A stretch of DNA of 38,351 bases from Anaerolineae bacterium (lineage in GTDB: Bacteria; Chloroflexota; Anaerolineae; Promineifilales; Promineifilaceae). Where the stretch lies: assembly GCA_019637635.1 (NCBI GenBank), contig JAHBVI010000062.1, positions 1 to 38,351 of the forward strand, given 5' to 3'. Positions within the stretch are counted from its first letter, which is position 1. Each line of letters opens with the position of its first letter. The position numbers and the translations under genes were made by a program. Below the pieces are notes generated by a model. That model ran no database searches and was not told the DNA's origin. It saw nothing but the letters and a program-made list of their open reading frames with translations. Below are positions 1 through 8,348 of this stretch, piece after piece.

Positions 1-268
1 CCCAACGCCAGGCAGGCCAGAAATAGTGGCGCAAGGCGAAGAAAAAGTCGCTGACTTCGGTGACTTCGCCGTGCGCCTTGCGGTTGCCCACGTAAAAGAG
101 GGCGACAAGGGCCGGTGGCGCTGTGATAATCAGCAGCGTTAAAATGAGCCAGATCAGGTTAACAACGGCCGTGACGAACAAATCATCCGCCGCATCCCTG
201 AGTGCTGCCCGTACAATAGACCCAACACCCGGCGCTGTACGGCCGTCATCCACCATTGCTATTTTCAT
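1..268 (-). CDS. YesL/DUF624-like membrane protein, C-terminus cut by window edge
   Basis: Reading from ATG at 268 gives 89 residues that run off the window start. The N-terminus is soluble. It is followed by a hydrophobic segment (about residues 30-56, NLIWLILTLLIITAPPALVAL) and then GNRKAHGEVTEVSDFFFALR. This arrangement fits the small integral-membrane YesL/DUF624 family, which is commonly encoded beside carbohydrate ABC transporters and whose function is unknown. A clear ribosome binding site (AGGAAAGGG) lies just upstream of the ATG, which decides the start. It is the last visible gene of the minus-strand sugar locus, 106 nt after the MalG-like permease, with a long hairpin between them. 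The family call rests on context and pattern; the C-terminal half is not visible. Confidence 0.6.
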   Translation of the reverse strand, partial: MKIAMVDDGRTAPGVGSIVRAALRDAADDLFVTAVVNLIWLILTLLIITAPPALVALFYVGNRKAHGEVTEVSDFFFALRHYFWPAWRW

Positions 269-301
269 TTTGCCCTTTCCTCACTTGAACACCTGCTGTA
301 C

Positions 302-363
302 GGGCGAGGCAGTTGGGCATAACCGTGTCTTGCCAGACCAATCTTGCCCCAACTGCCTCGCCC
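302..363. repeat. 16-bp inverted repeat between permease and YesL-like gene
   Basis: GGGCGAGGCAGTTGGG at 302-317 pairs perfectly with its reverse complement at 348-363 around a 30-nt loop; pairing continues imperfectly outward by a few bases. It fills most of the 106-nt gap between two co-oriented minus-strand genes. It has no following T-run on either strand, so it may be a dispersed repeat or an mRNA-processing/stability hairpin rather than a simple terminator. Confidence 0.75.
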
Positions 364-374
364 CTACCTGCCAA

Positions 375-1283
375 CTACCCCTTCACCCCCGCATACGAAA
401 CACCCTCAATGTAGTACCGGCTGAAGAAGAAGAACAATATCAGGATGGGAATAGCGTTAAACATCGCCCCTACCAGCACCAGGTTGTAATTGGCGTCATA
501 CTGGTCGCTAAATACCGAGAGGGCTACGTTCAATACCCACATCCGGGGCGCATTCAGATACAACAGCGGTGTCAGAAAGTTATTCCACATCCCTTGAAAT
601 TGCAGGATGAAAATGGTCAGCAACGCCGGCCGCGCCAGGGGCAGCAACACATCCTTGTAAATCTGAAAACGGCTGGCGCCATCCATAAAAGCCGCCTCTT
701 CCAGATCGCGGGGGATGGCTTTGAAAAATTGGGTCAGGATGAAAATGCCGCCCGCGCTCACCAGGCCCGGCAAAATCAATGACCAGTACGTATTCAATAG
801 TTGTAATTTCGCCATCAACACAAAGGCCGGAATGAGCGTCACCGCGCCGGGGATCATCATCGTCAACAGCATAAAGGCCAAAAGTGCGTCTTGACCGGCA
901 AACCGCATACGGGCAAAGGCATACGCGGCCATGGAGCAAAAAATTACCTGGGCTACGGCGATAATGACCGAGAGAAAGGCAGTGTTAAACAGCCAGCGGG
1001 GAAAGGTGCCCCCCTGACCAAAGTCTGCGTTCCACACCCGTACCCAGTTTCCCGATAACCATTCGGAGGGCAACAGTTGGGGTGGATAGGCGATGATTTC
1101 CGCGCCGGTCTTAAAGGTGCCCAGGAAAGCCAGGATAAAGGGGGTGAACATGACCAGGCCGATGAGGATGACGGCCGTGTACCGCACCACCCGGCCCACA
1201 TAAAACCGCGCCGGTTTACCTGACCTGCTTTCCATTACCGTTTTCCCCTTCACCGGGGCAGTTGGGCTGCTTGTTGTGGCCAT
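375..1283 (-). CDS. carbohydrate ABC transporter permease, MalG-like
   Basis: Inner-membrane permease subunit (302 residues) of a CUT1-type sugar importer. It has about six hydrophobic segments. Near the C-terminal third is the cytoplasmic EAA loop, EEAAFMDGASRFQIYKDVLLP, the coupling helix that docks on the ATPase. The start was moved to ATG 1283 because GGAGGAG sits 6-7 nt upstream; an in-frame ATG at 1301 lacks such a site. It follows the MalF-like permease by 53 nt, so both should be cotranscribed with the binding protein gene. No ATP-binding subunit is in the window; members of this family often share a genome-wide MsmK/MalK-type ATPase. Confidence 0.93.
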   Translation of the reverse strand: MATTSSPTAPVKGKTVMESRSGKPARFYVGRVVRYTAVILIGLVMFTPFILAFLGTFKTGAEIIAYPPQLLPSEWLSGNWVRVWNADFGQGGTFPRWLFNTAFLSVIIAVAQVIFCSMAAYAFARMRFAGQDALLAFMLLTMMIPGAVTLIPAFVLMAKLQLLNTYWSLILPGLVSAGGIFILTQFFKAIPRDLEEAAFMDGASRFQIYKDVLLPLARPALLTIFILQFQGMWNNFLTPLLYLNAPRMWVLNVALSVFSDQYDANYNLVLVGAMFNAIPILILFFFFSRYYIEGVSYAGVKG

Positions 1284-1304
1284 TGCCAATCTCCTCCGCA
1301 ATCG

Positions 1305-1334
1305 TTCGTAGTAGGCGATTTATCGCCCTACGAA
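1305..1334. repeat. hairpin between the two sugar permease genes
   Basis: TTCGTAGTAGGCGA at 1305-1318 pairs with TCGCCCTACGAA at 1323-1334 with one small bulge and a 4-nt loop. It occupies most of the 53-nt permease-permease spacer, upstream of the ribosome binding site of the MalG-like gene. It could tune the stoichiometry of the operon mRNA or simply be a small dispersed repeat. Confidence 0.7.
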
Positions 1335-1336
1335 TG

Positions 1337-2587
1337 CTAATAAAGCTGCGTTCCCTTTTCCACAAAGCGGCGCTGGAAGTAAGTGAAGATGAAAATGATC
1401 ACCGCCAGGATAAAAGCCAGAGCCGCTCCATACCCCATTTCAATTGGCCCCAGCTTGCCCAGGGCGCGAGTAAACACCTCATAAACCGGCGTCAGCGTGG
1501 TGCCTAGCGGGCCGCCAGACGTGGCCAGATACACCTGGTCAAACACTTGTAGTGTGCCAATCGTGCCCAAGACCAACACCAGAACAATAATTGGGCGCAG
1601 CAGCGGCAGCGTCACCTTCCAAAACTGCTGCCAGCCAGTAGCCCCATCAATGGCCGCTGCTTCATACACCACCGGGTTAATATCTTGCAGCGCCGCCAGG
1701 AACATAATCATGAAGGTGGGCACGGTGGTGAAGATGTTCATGGCCATCAAGGACATCAAGGCGATGCTGGGGCCGCGCAAATACCAATACTCTGAGGGAA
1801 TGGCGACGCCAAACCAGGCGACGATAATTTGAAAGAGACCGCGCGGGTCCCCCAGCCAATCTATGGGCGCCCATGTCTGCCCAAACCAGCCCAGCATGGT
1901 GGCAATCCAGTAGTTGATATAACCGGTCTTCAAATAGAGCCAGATAAAAATGAGGGTAATGACGACCGAAGAGGTAACGCTGGGGGCATAAAAAATGGTG
2001 CGGAAAAATTGTTTGAAGCGTATGGGAGCATTAAGTAATACCGCCAGGGCAATGGCAATAGCCGTTTGCGCAAAGGTAACGATGAAAGCGAACCAGAATA
2101 CATTGTAAAGTGATTGCTGGAAAGTGCGCGAAGTAAAGGCGCGCCGGTAATTATCCAGGCCAACCCATTTTGGTTCGGTAAAAATGCCATAATCGGTGAA
2201 GGAGACATAGAAGGCAAAAAACAAGACGCCCAGCGTAAAGGTCAGCAGGACCAGTAAGTAGGGAGCGAGAAAACCATAAGCGGCCAGCAGTTCAGCACGC
2301 TGACCGGGTTTATCCCAGGCCTGGCGCACAGCGCGGGCGGCATACAAACCGATGATGACGCCGAGGATGGCTACGGCCGTTAAAAAGGGCACGGCCGTTA
2401 ATCGCACCTGCTCCAGATACAATTCCAGACTCCGGGCAATGAGCGGGTTCGTCTTTACCGGCGCATTCACCAAAGCTATCACCATCAGCACAATGACAAT
2501 CACGGCAAACGCCACCGCCGCGGCCACGTTGGCCCGGCCACTGACTTTGGAACCACTCACTTTGGGGCGCACTTGTTGGGCTTGCAT
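1337..2587 (-). CDS. carbohydrate ABC transporter permease, MalF-like
   Basis: First permease of the CUT1 importer, 416 residues and therefore longer than a minimal 290-residue family member. The N-terminal part has two extra hydrophobic segments (about residues 22-43 and 68-88) before the conserved core that begins around residue 105. The EAA loop YEAAAIDGATGWQQFWKVTLP is intact near residue 310. The start at ATG 2587 is supported by AGGAGGTGG 3-4 nt upstream. It lies between the sugar-binding protein gene and the MalG-like gene on the same strand. The extra N-terminal helices are also seen in MalF and related proteins. Confidence 0.93.
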   Translation of the reverse strand: MQAQQVRPKVSGSKVSGRANVAAAVAFAVIVIVLMVIALVNAPVKTNPLIARSLELYLEQVRLTAVPFLTAVAILGVIIGLYAARAVRQAWDKPGQRAELLAAYGFLAPYLLVLLTFTLGVLFFAFYVSFTDYGIFTEPKWVGLDNYRRAFTSRTFQQSLYNVFWFAFIVTFAQTAIAIALAVLLNAPIRFKQFFRTIFYAPSVTSSVVITLIFIWLYLKTGYINYWIATMLGWFGQTWAPIDWLGDPRGLFQIIVAWFGVAIPSEYWYLRGPSIALMSLMAMNIFTTVPTFMIMFLAALQDINPVVYEAAAIDGATGWQQFWKVTLPLLRPIIVLVLVLGTIGTLQVFDQVYLATSGGPLGTTLTPVYEVFTRALGKLGPIEMGYGAALAFILAVIIFIFTYFQRRFVEKGTQLY

Positions 2588-2604
2588 AAACCACCTCCTA
2601 AAGA

Positions 2605-2685
2605 GGTAATTGGGTAATCAGGTAATTGTGTCATTGCCCAATTACCCAATTACCCAATTACCCAATTACTCAATTACTCAATTAC
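2605..2685. repeat. iterated CCAATTAC-type spacer with fold-back
   Basis: The spacer between the sugar-binding protein and the MalF-like permease is almost entirely made of one octamer. Units of GGTAATTG/GGGTAATC come first (2605-2630), followed by tandem CCAATTAC/TCAATTAC units (2637-2685) that are their reverse complement. A transcript could form several alternative long hairpins. The same word recurs at 15605-15653, 18106-18153 and 36494-36538. Confidence 0.85.
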
Positions 2686-2689
2686 GTAC

Positions 2690-4036
2690 CTACCGAACTT
2701 CGTCTAATGCCGCCTGCGCTTCTTCTTGCGCCTGGGCAAAAGCCTGGTCTACACTCTGGTCGTTCAAGAAAATGCGTTCTAAAGCCTGGCTAACCGCATC
2801 ATTGACGCGGCCCGTGTTTGGCCCCCAGTAAGCCACGCGGCTATCTGGCAGCAGTCCACCTTCGGCAATAGCTTTGTCGTTTGCATCTTGCACCAGATCA
2901 GCCTGATCCGGATGCGTGCTGTAAGCAAACCCTGTTTTTACAATTTCGCCCTGATTGTCACGGCCGGTGACAAAGATGGTGAATGCGGCGGCCGCTCGTG
3001 GGTATTGGGTGAAGGCATTGACGCCAATGGCATTGGTGAAAATGACATCGGCGCGGGTATCCGGCCCTTGCGGCAGGAGTACCGCTTTCCATTCCACATC
3101 GGGGTATTCCGTGCGCATGTAGTTGACCATCCAACCACCTTCGAGTGTCAAACCGGCTAACTTCTTGCCGATGGCTTCCCCACACCACCCGGCGCTCAGG
3201 TCAGACGCCCGTTGTAGGCTACCTTCCTGGAACATTTCCAACTGCATCGCCGCCATTTCTTTGATTTCTGGCGTATCCAGCGTCGCCGTGGCGTAGTCCT
3301 CGGTGGCATAAGCGCCGCCATTGGAAAAGGCCCAGGGCGCAAAACGCGCCCAATCTGCCCCCTGGCAGTAACCAGCAAAATCCGTATTTTCGGCAATGGC
3401 CTGCGCTGCTGTCCGCAAATCATCCCACGTCCAATCGGCTGTTGGTTCGTCAATACCCGCCGCGGCAAACACCTCCGGCAGGTAGATCAGCCCCAATGTG
3501 CCCCAGTCTTTGGGCAGGCCATATGTCTTCCCATCCAACGTAAAGATGGTGAGCAGGGGGGTAATGAAGTCATCGCGGCTGACGCCGGCGTCGGCCATGT
3601 ACTCATCCAACGCCAATAGCTGGCCACTGGCAGCAAAGGCGGTCATTAACTGGTCGTCCACGTAAAAGACATCGGGGGCGGTGCCGCCAGCCATGGCCGC
3701 CTTCAGCTTGGTCTGGAATTCGTCGGGAATGGGTTCATAATTTACGGTAACAGCCGGGCAAACTTCCTTAAACCGATTGATCGAATCCCGATACACCTGC
3801 TGCTCGGTTTCGTTGCCCCAACCGGAAAAGGTGATGGTGGCCCCATCTTCCACTTCCATAAAGCAGTCAGCGGCTGCTTCTTCCACACTACTTTCTGCTG
3901 TGGGTTCAGACGCGGTTTCCGCCGCTGTCTCACTTTGCGCTGTTGGTTCTGTGGTCGAACCTCCGCTGCCGCTACAAGCAAACAATAGGGCGCTTAACAG
4001 CAGCGCCACGAATAGGGTAAACCAATGACGTTTCAT
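2690..4036 (-). CDS. extracellular sugar-binding lipoprotein (ABC solute-binding family 1)
   Basis: A 448-residue substrate-binding protein for the sugar importer encoded just downstream. The signal peptide is typical of a lipoprotein: MKRH, a hydrophobic stretch, then the lipobox LFAC with the modified Cys at residue 21. A Ser/Thr/Ala/Glu linker (about 22-58) tethers the mature domain. The mature domain shows the family-1 pattern ATITFSGWG..., a KLKAAMAGGTAPDVFYVDD segment and a late TGRDNQG segment. AAGGAG lies upstream of ATG 4036. The ligand is probably a glucose-containing oligosaccharide, inferred only from the neighbouring GH65 phosphorylase. Confidence 0.93.
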   Translation of the reverse strand: MKRHWFTLFVALLLSALLFACSGSGGSTTEPTAQSETAAETASEPTAESSVEEAAADCFMEVEDGATITFSGWGNETEQQVYRDSINRFKEVCPAVTVNYEPIPDEFQTKLKAAMAGGTAPDVFYVDDQLMTAFAASGQLLALDEYMADAGVSRDDFITPLLTIFTLDGKTYGLPKDWGTLGLIYLPEVFAAAGIDEPTADWTWDDLRTAAQAIAENTDFAGYCQGADWARFAPWAFSNGGAYATEDYATATLDTPEIKEMAAMQLEMFQEGSLQRASDLSAGWCGEAIGKKLAGLTLEGGWMVNYMRTEYPDVEWKAVLLPQGPDTRADVIFTNAIGVNAFTQYPRAAAAFTIFVTGRDNQGEIVKTGFAYSTHPDQADLVQDANDKAIAEGGLLPDSRVAYWGPNTGRVNDAVSQALERIFLNDQSVDQAFAQAQEEAQAALDEVR

Positions 4037-4277
4037 GTTCCTTCTCCTTTCAAATCGTCTGGGGTAGCGCCGTTACATGGCATCGTCTCTACCATTTCAT
4101 TAAATTATGAAGGTCAATATCACGGCAATCTGGCTGTTCGTTGTTATAATCCTACCGGGACTTGACCGTCTCATGGGCCGGGCCGCACATTCATACCTTG
4201 CCGGGTGAGGGTGTGCGGTGCGGCTTACCCTTTAGCAGTGGCCCGTGTTCCCACCGTGCCACTTCACTCCCATTTCA
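4037..4277. other. 241-nt gap upstream of the binding-protein gene
   Basis: No convincing gene here. It contains two short dyads: a GCCGCACA...TGTGCGG pair around 4181-4220 and AGTGGC...GCCACT around 4234-4262. An AT-richer stretch lies nearer the binding-protein gene. On the minus strand a TTGACC occurs near 4113 but I see no good -10 at normal spacing. A separate promoter for the transporter genes is plausible but not shown. No copy of the CGAACGTTCG operator was found here. Confidence 0.4.
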
Positions 4278-7169
4278 TCATTCGTGCCGTATAACCACCT
4301 CCTTTTCTTTGCCTTCTTTGCGTTGAATATCTACGCGCCGTCGTTGCCCCTGATGCCAATAGTGAAAGGCTAATCGCTGCCAGTGTGCGGGCAGGCACGG
4401 CCGTAACACCACCCCTTCACTCGTCAGGCGCAAACCGGCAAAGCCAAAAACCAGCGCCTGCCACACCCCGCCTAACGAGGCGGCGTGAATGCCCTCACCT
4501 GCATTGCCGCGCACATCATGCAGGTCAGCACGGCAGGCCAGCATAAAGTGCTGGTATGCCTCCTCCGGCCGATCCATTTCGCAGGCAGCCCAGGCGTGAA
4601 AACTGGGACCAAGCGACGAGCCATAGCGGTGATCGGTAATGGGCATATACCGGTCCCAATTGGCCTGCCATACATCCCGGCCAAACTGGTCGCGGAACAG
4701 GCAGAGCAGCATGATCACATCCGCCTGCTTCAGAACTTGTCGTTCGTTGGCCCCTTCAATGCCAAATATCACCTGAAGCGATTTGTCCGCGCTGGCAATA
4801 AACGCCGGGTCAACCGGCTCACGTTCAAAAAAACCTTCAAACTGCTCAATGACGTGCGTTTCCGGGTCATACAAAAAAACGAGATGATTAATCACATCCT
4901 GCCAATACGCATAAGCCGCCTCGGATAAGCCCAGGCGTTGCTCCAGTTTGGCCGCCTCATGCGGATGGTGTTGGTGCAGCCAGGCACGGACGCCCAGCGC
5001 CGTCTGCAAATGCCACTTACACATAAAGTTGGTAAAGCTGTTGTTATCCACATGGTCGTGATATTCGTCCGGGCCAATCACGTCACGGATGGCATATTGG
5101 CGCGCACCGTTAGACCCTTCCGGCTCGGCTCGGCTGGCCCAGAAGCGGGCTGTGTCTAGAATCATCTCCGCGCCATAGTCGCGCATAAAGGCATCGTCAC
5201 CGGTGATGCGCCAGTATTGCATGATGGCATAAGCCACATCGGCGGAAATGTGGATTTGAATGTCACCCGTCCAGATGCGCACCAACTTCTTGGGGTCACT
5301 GAAATGCGTCACCCAGGTGGGCGTTACTTCGTCGCCGGTAGCGGCGCTTTCCCAGGGGTACTGTGCCCCATCAAAGCCGTTAGCGGCCGCTTTACGCCGC
5401 GCCCCGGCCAGCGTGTGGTAGCGGTAATGCAGCATGTTGCGGGCAATAGCCGGGTGGCTGTAGCTGAAAAAGGGCAGCATGAAAATTTCGGTGTCCCAAA
5501 AAACGTGACCGGCATAACCATAACCGCTGAGGGTTTTAGCGCCGATGCTGGCTCGTTCGTCGTGTTGGGGCGCGGCAGCTAATAGCTGGAAAAGGTTGTA
5601 ACGAACGGCCAGTTGCGCTTCGTCGTCTCCTTCAATGAGGACATCGCTCTCCTGCCACAAGCGGGCCCAGGCGGCGACATGGGCGGACTTGAGCGCGTCA
5701 TAGGTCTGACCGTGCAGGTGGGCCAGGGCACGCGCCGAAGCCGGTTTGCTGCCGGCAATGGCATCTCGGCTGGCGGCATAGCTAACCAGCTTGTCGATCT
5801 GCAAACTCTGGCCTACCGGCAAATTGTGAGCCAGTTGGAAACGGGGTTGGCCGGGGCATTGCTGGCGAACAGAGGCCGCGTCTGCCGAGCTGTACAAGCT
5901 AACGGCCGTGCCCAGTTCGATCTGGCTCTCGTTGGTGCGGCTGTGTAGCCAGATGGCCTCATTTTCATCCTGCCCCTGGGCCAGATGTTCCCAGTGGCGC
6001 AGGTAAATTTTGTTGCCGCCATCGCCATTGGTGACATGGCCGTTGATGCCGGTTTCGATGGTGAGGTGGCAGGGTTGGTTCACGGCCGTGACCAATAACC
6101 GCCACGCCCCTACATGCGGTTGGGCGTAACTGGCAAACCGTTCAAACAACAAATCCAGTATTACTCCATCCGGCGACTGCCAACGTACCTGCCGCTGCAA
6201 AACTCCCTGGCGCACATCCAACTGCCGCTGGAAATGAAGAATGACGCCCTGATCCAGGCGGAAGAGATGGCCATTTACCCGCAAAGCCAGGTCAAACCAG
6301 CCCGGCAAATTGACCAGTGCGGTAAAAACCACCGGCGTCTTGTCGTAAATGCCATGTGCAAAGGTAGTGGCGACTTCGCCAGGATACCCTTCTTCAAAGC
6401 TGCCCCGGCTGGCAAAGTAACCATTGCCCAGGGTAAAAACGGTTTCCAGGTGATGCTGCCGCGTTGGGTCAAATGTCTCCTGCGTTATCGTCCAAAGGGG
6501 TTCGGGCCTGGTCATTGCCTGCAAATCAGCCAGCGTCAGACCATCCAGACTTTCGCGCCGGGCAAAATGGCTGTGGCGTAAATGGTCGGTCTCAAAACGT
6601 TCGGCCGGCCCCAGAGCCAGCGCGGGCATTCCAGAGGCCAACGCGGCTTCAATACCGGCGGCGGCATCTTCCACCACCAGGCATTGCGCCGGGGGTACGT
6701 TCAGTCGGGCAGCCGCGTAACGGAACAAGTCAGGGGCCGGTTTGGGACGGGGGACACTGTGCCCATCGGCCAGCACCGCCAGACGATGTGCGATGCCCAG
6801 GCTTTGTACCACGTCCAGCGCGTTCCGGCTGGCCGAGGCAATGGCATAAGGAATGTGGGCGGCGTCCAGTTGATCTAGTAGTTGCAACACGCCGGGTAAC
6901 AAATCGGCGGCAGAAATCTGGCCGAGCATCTGGCGATAATACTCATTTTTACGGGCCATCATCGCTTCTATTTTTTCGGATGGGTAGGTACGGCCGTGCA
7001 AAATAATGTCCAATGATTCCCGCCGTGATACTCCACGCAGCCGTTCATTCACCGCCCGATCAAAGGGCAGCCCTTCTTCATCGGCCAGCCGTTGCCAGGC
7101 GCGGTAATGGTATTCGGCCGTATCCGTAATCACGCCATCCAGATCAAATATCACTGCCTGTAAAAACAT
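4278..7169 (-). CDS. fused beta-phosphoglucomutase / GH65 disaccharide phosphorylase
   Basis: Bifunctional protein of 963 residues. Residues 1-215 are a HAD-superfamily beta-phosphoglucomutase: FDLDGVITDT carries the nucleophile Asp9 and acid/base Asp11, followed by a helical cap, a SASR motif near 112 and VVEDAAAGIEAA near 165. Residues from about 220 are a full GH65 enzyme: a TLGNGYFASRGS N-terminal domain, an (alpha/alpha)6 barrel with DTEIFMLPFF, and the catalytic acid Glu702 in GPDEYHDHVDNN. KQADV near 814 and GGVWQALVFGFAGLR near 900 are typical of the phosphorylases. Together the two halves would split maltose, trehalose or a similar disaccharide with phosphate and convert beta-glucose 1-phosphate to glucose 6-phosphate. 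Which disaccharide cannot be read from sequence alone. The gene lies between the LacI gene and the sugar ABC transporter on the same strand. Confidence 0.93.
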   Translation of the reverse strand: MFLQAVIFDLDGVITDTAEYHYRAWQRLADEEGLPFDRAVNERLRGVSRRESLDIILHGRTYPSEKIEAMMARKNEYYRQMLGQISAADLLPGVLQLLDQLDAAHIPYAIASASRNALDVVQSLGIAHRLAVLADGHSVPRPKPAPDLFRYAAARLNVPPAQCLVVEDAAAGIEAALASGMPALALGPAERFETDHLRHSHFARRESLDGLTLADLQAMTRPEPLWTITQETFDPTRQHHLETVFTLGNGYFASRGSFEEGYPGEVATTFAHGIYDKTPVVFTALVNLPGWFDLALRVNGHLFRLDQGVILHFQRQLDVRQGVLQRQVRWQSPDGVILDLLFERFASYAQPHVGAWRLLVTAVNQPCHLTIETGINGHVTNGDGGNKIYLRHWEHLAQGQDENEAIWLHSRTNESQIELGTAVSLYSSADAASVRQQCPGQPRFQLAHNLPVGQSLQIDKLVSYAASRDAIAGSKPASARALAHLHGQTYDALKSAHVAAWARLWQESDVLIEGDDEAQLAVRYNLFQLLAAAPQHDERASIGAKTLSGYGYAGHVFWDTEIFMLPFFSYSHPAIARNMLHYRYHTLAGARRKAAANGFDGAQYPWESAATGDEVTPTWVTHFSDPKKLVRIWTGDIQIHISADVAYAIMQYWRITGDDAFMRDYGAEMILDTARFWASRAEPEGSNGARQYAIRDVIGPDEYHDHVDNNSFTNFMCKWHLQTALGVRAWLHQHHPHEAAKLEQRLGLSEAAYAYWQDVINHLVFLYDPETHVIEQFEGFFEREPVDPAFIASADKSLQVIFGIEGANERQVLKQADVIMLLCLFRDQFGRDVWQANWDRYMPITDHRYGSSLGPSFHAWAACEMDRPEEAYQHFMLACRADLHDVRGNAGEGIHAASLGGVWQALVFGFAGLRLTSEGVVLRPCLPAHWQRLAFHYWHQGQRRRVDIQRKEGKEKEVVIRHE

Positions 7170-7183
7170 CTACTTTCCCTGTT

Positions 7184-7219
7184 TAGAAGTTCAACTTCTG
7201 CGCAGAAGTTGAACTTCTA
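7184..7219. repeat. 36-bp perfect palindrome, copy 1
   Basis: TAGAAGTTCAACTTCTGC followed immediately by its exact reverse complement, with no loop. It lies between the LacI gene and the GH65 fusion gene and supplies the TAG stop of the LacI gene (7219-7217). An identical 34-bp core recurs at 25252-25285, so it is a dispersed element rather than a gene-specific operator. Each arm itself contains AGAAGTT/AACTTCT, a nested palindrome, so cruciform or alternative hairpins are possible. Confidence 0.95.
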
Positions 7220-8239
7220 GCCTCTACTCGACTCCCGCACCACCAGGCGCGGGTTTAGCAAAATCCCTTTTTGGGCAATTGGTTCGTGGTTGATTTGTTT
7301 GAGGAGGAGTTCGGCCAGTTGCCGGCTGACCTCGGCGATAGGTTGGTGTACGGTGGTGAGTGGGGGGTGGAAGAACTGGCTCATGGGCAGGTCGTCGTAG
7401 CCGGTAATGGCGATGTCTGGCCCCGGCTGCAAACCGGCGGCGCGGGCCACGTTAAGAGCGCCGATGGCAATAAAGTCGCTGATGCACATAACGGCCGTTG
7501 GCCGCTCCGCCGCCGGTAAATCCAAAAGCCTTGTCGTTCCTTCGGCTCCTGTCTGCACCGTATTTTCACCACGCACAATCCATCGGGGGTTTAGTTCAAT
7601 ACCGGCAGCCGCCAGCCCGTCCTGGTAACCGGCTTCCCGGTGCGCTCCGGCTTCTGAACCTTCGGGCCAGGTGATCAGGCCAATACGCCGGTGGCCCTGC
7701 GCCAGTAAATGTTCGACGACAATATGCATCCCGTGACGGCCGTCCACATCCACCCAGCAAAAATCCCAGGCATCATTCGCCCGGCCAAAACTGGCAAATG
7801 GGATATTTTGTTCGATGAGATAGGCTATGCGGGGATCATCGTGGTTTGTGTCCGCCAGAATAAAACCTTCGACCTGACGACGGCCGTACAACTCCCGGTA
7901 GATCGTCACGTCCATTTCCTCATCACTACCCATCAGCAGCGTCAGCACGTGGTATCCCGCTTGTTCAAAGCGCAGCACGGCGTTATACAAAAACTGGTCA
8001 AGAATCGGTCGGGGCGATTCGTCTGCTGCCCGCTGCCAGGCATAACCGATCAGGTTGCTCGATTGGGTGCGTAAATTGCGGGCGCTGACGTTGGGGCGAT
8101 AATGCAGTTGGCGCACTGCCTCCCAAATGCGCTCTTCCGTTTCTGGAGAAACCGTCGCTTGTTTATTCAGAACCTTAGAGACGGTTTGGTAACTGACGCC
8201 AGCCGCCATCGCCACATCTTTAAGAGTGATTTTGGACAT
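7217..8239 (-). CDS. LacI-family transcriptional regulator
   Basis: A 340-residue repressor of the LacI/GalR family. The N-terminal helix-turn-helix is unmistakable: ITLKDVAMAAGVSYQTVSKVLN at residues 4-25, with a hinge-helix region to about residue 60. The rest is a periplasmic-binding-protein-like effector domain (residues about 62-338) with segments such as GHRRIGLITWPEGS and MCISDFIAIGALNVARAAG. It should sense a sugar or phosphosugar and control the sugar locus downstream on the same strand. A near-consensus promoter and a tandem CGAACGTTCG operator precede the gene, which implies autorepression. Confidence 0.95.
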   Translation of the reverse strand: MSKITLKDVAMAAGVSYQTVSKVLNKQATVSPETEERIWEAVRQLHYRPNVSARNLRTQSSNLIGYAWQRAADESPRPILDQFLYNAVLRFEQAGYHVLTLLMGSDEEMDVTIYRELYGRRQVEGFILADTNHDDPRIAYLIEQNIPFASFGRANDAWDFCWVDVDGRHGMHIVVEHLLAQGHRRIGLITWPEGSEAGAHREAGYQDGLAAAGIELNPRWIVRGENTVQTGAEGTTRLLDLPAAERPTAVMCISDFIAIGALNVARAAGLQPGPDIAITGYDDLPMSQFFHPPLTTVHQPIAEVSRQLAELLLKQINHEPIAQKGILLNPRLVVRESSRG

Positions 8240-8272
8240 CTTCTCCTCTTGGTGCCCGCTTCCGCCAGCTTT

Positions 8273-8296
8273 GCGAACGTTCGGGCGAACGTTCGC
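8273..8296. promoter_or_regulatory. tandem LacI-type operator CGAACGTTCG x2
   Basis: Two copies of the 10-bp palindrome CGAACGTTCG (8274-8283 and 8286-8295) are separated by GG, and the 24-bp whole is itself palindromic except for that centre. The central CpG and A/T-flanked half-sites are typical of LacI/GalR operators. It lies 34 bp upstream of the LacI start codon and just downstream of the promoter -10, where bound repressor would block transcription. The assignment to the adjacent regulator is inferred from position. Confidence 0.75.
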
Positions 8297-8310
8297 CTAT
8301 TGATGAGCAT

Positions 8311-8339
8311 AGTATAGGGATAAGCCACCAGTTTGTCAA
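8311..8339 (-). promoter_or_regulatory. sigma-70 promoter of the LacI/sugar locus
   Basis: On the minus strand, TTGACA (8339-8334) is followed after exactly 17 bp by TATACT (8316-8311). This is close to the primary sigma consensus. Transcription would start near 8304, immediately before the tandem operator, and run into the LacI gene. Confidence 0.8.
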
Positions 8340-8348
8340 GAACGAGAT

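Noticed and set aside
123..782. Long plus-strand open frame opposite the MalG-like permease
   Set aside because: It crosses a hairpin spacer and lies antisense to genes with clear motifs; its translation has no family-like pattern.
4142..4150. TATAAT as a plus-strand promoter
   Set aside because: No -35 at normal spacing and no plus-strand gene downstream; both flanking genes are on the minus strand.
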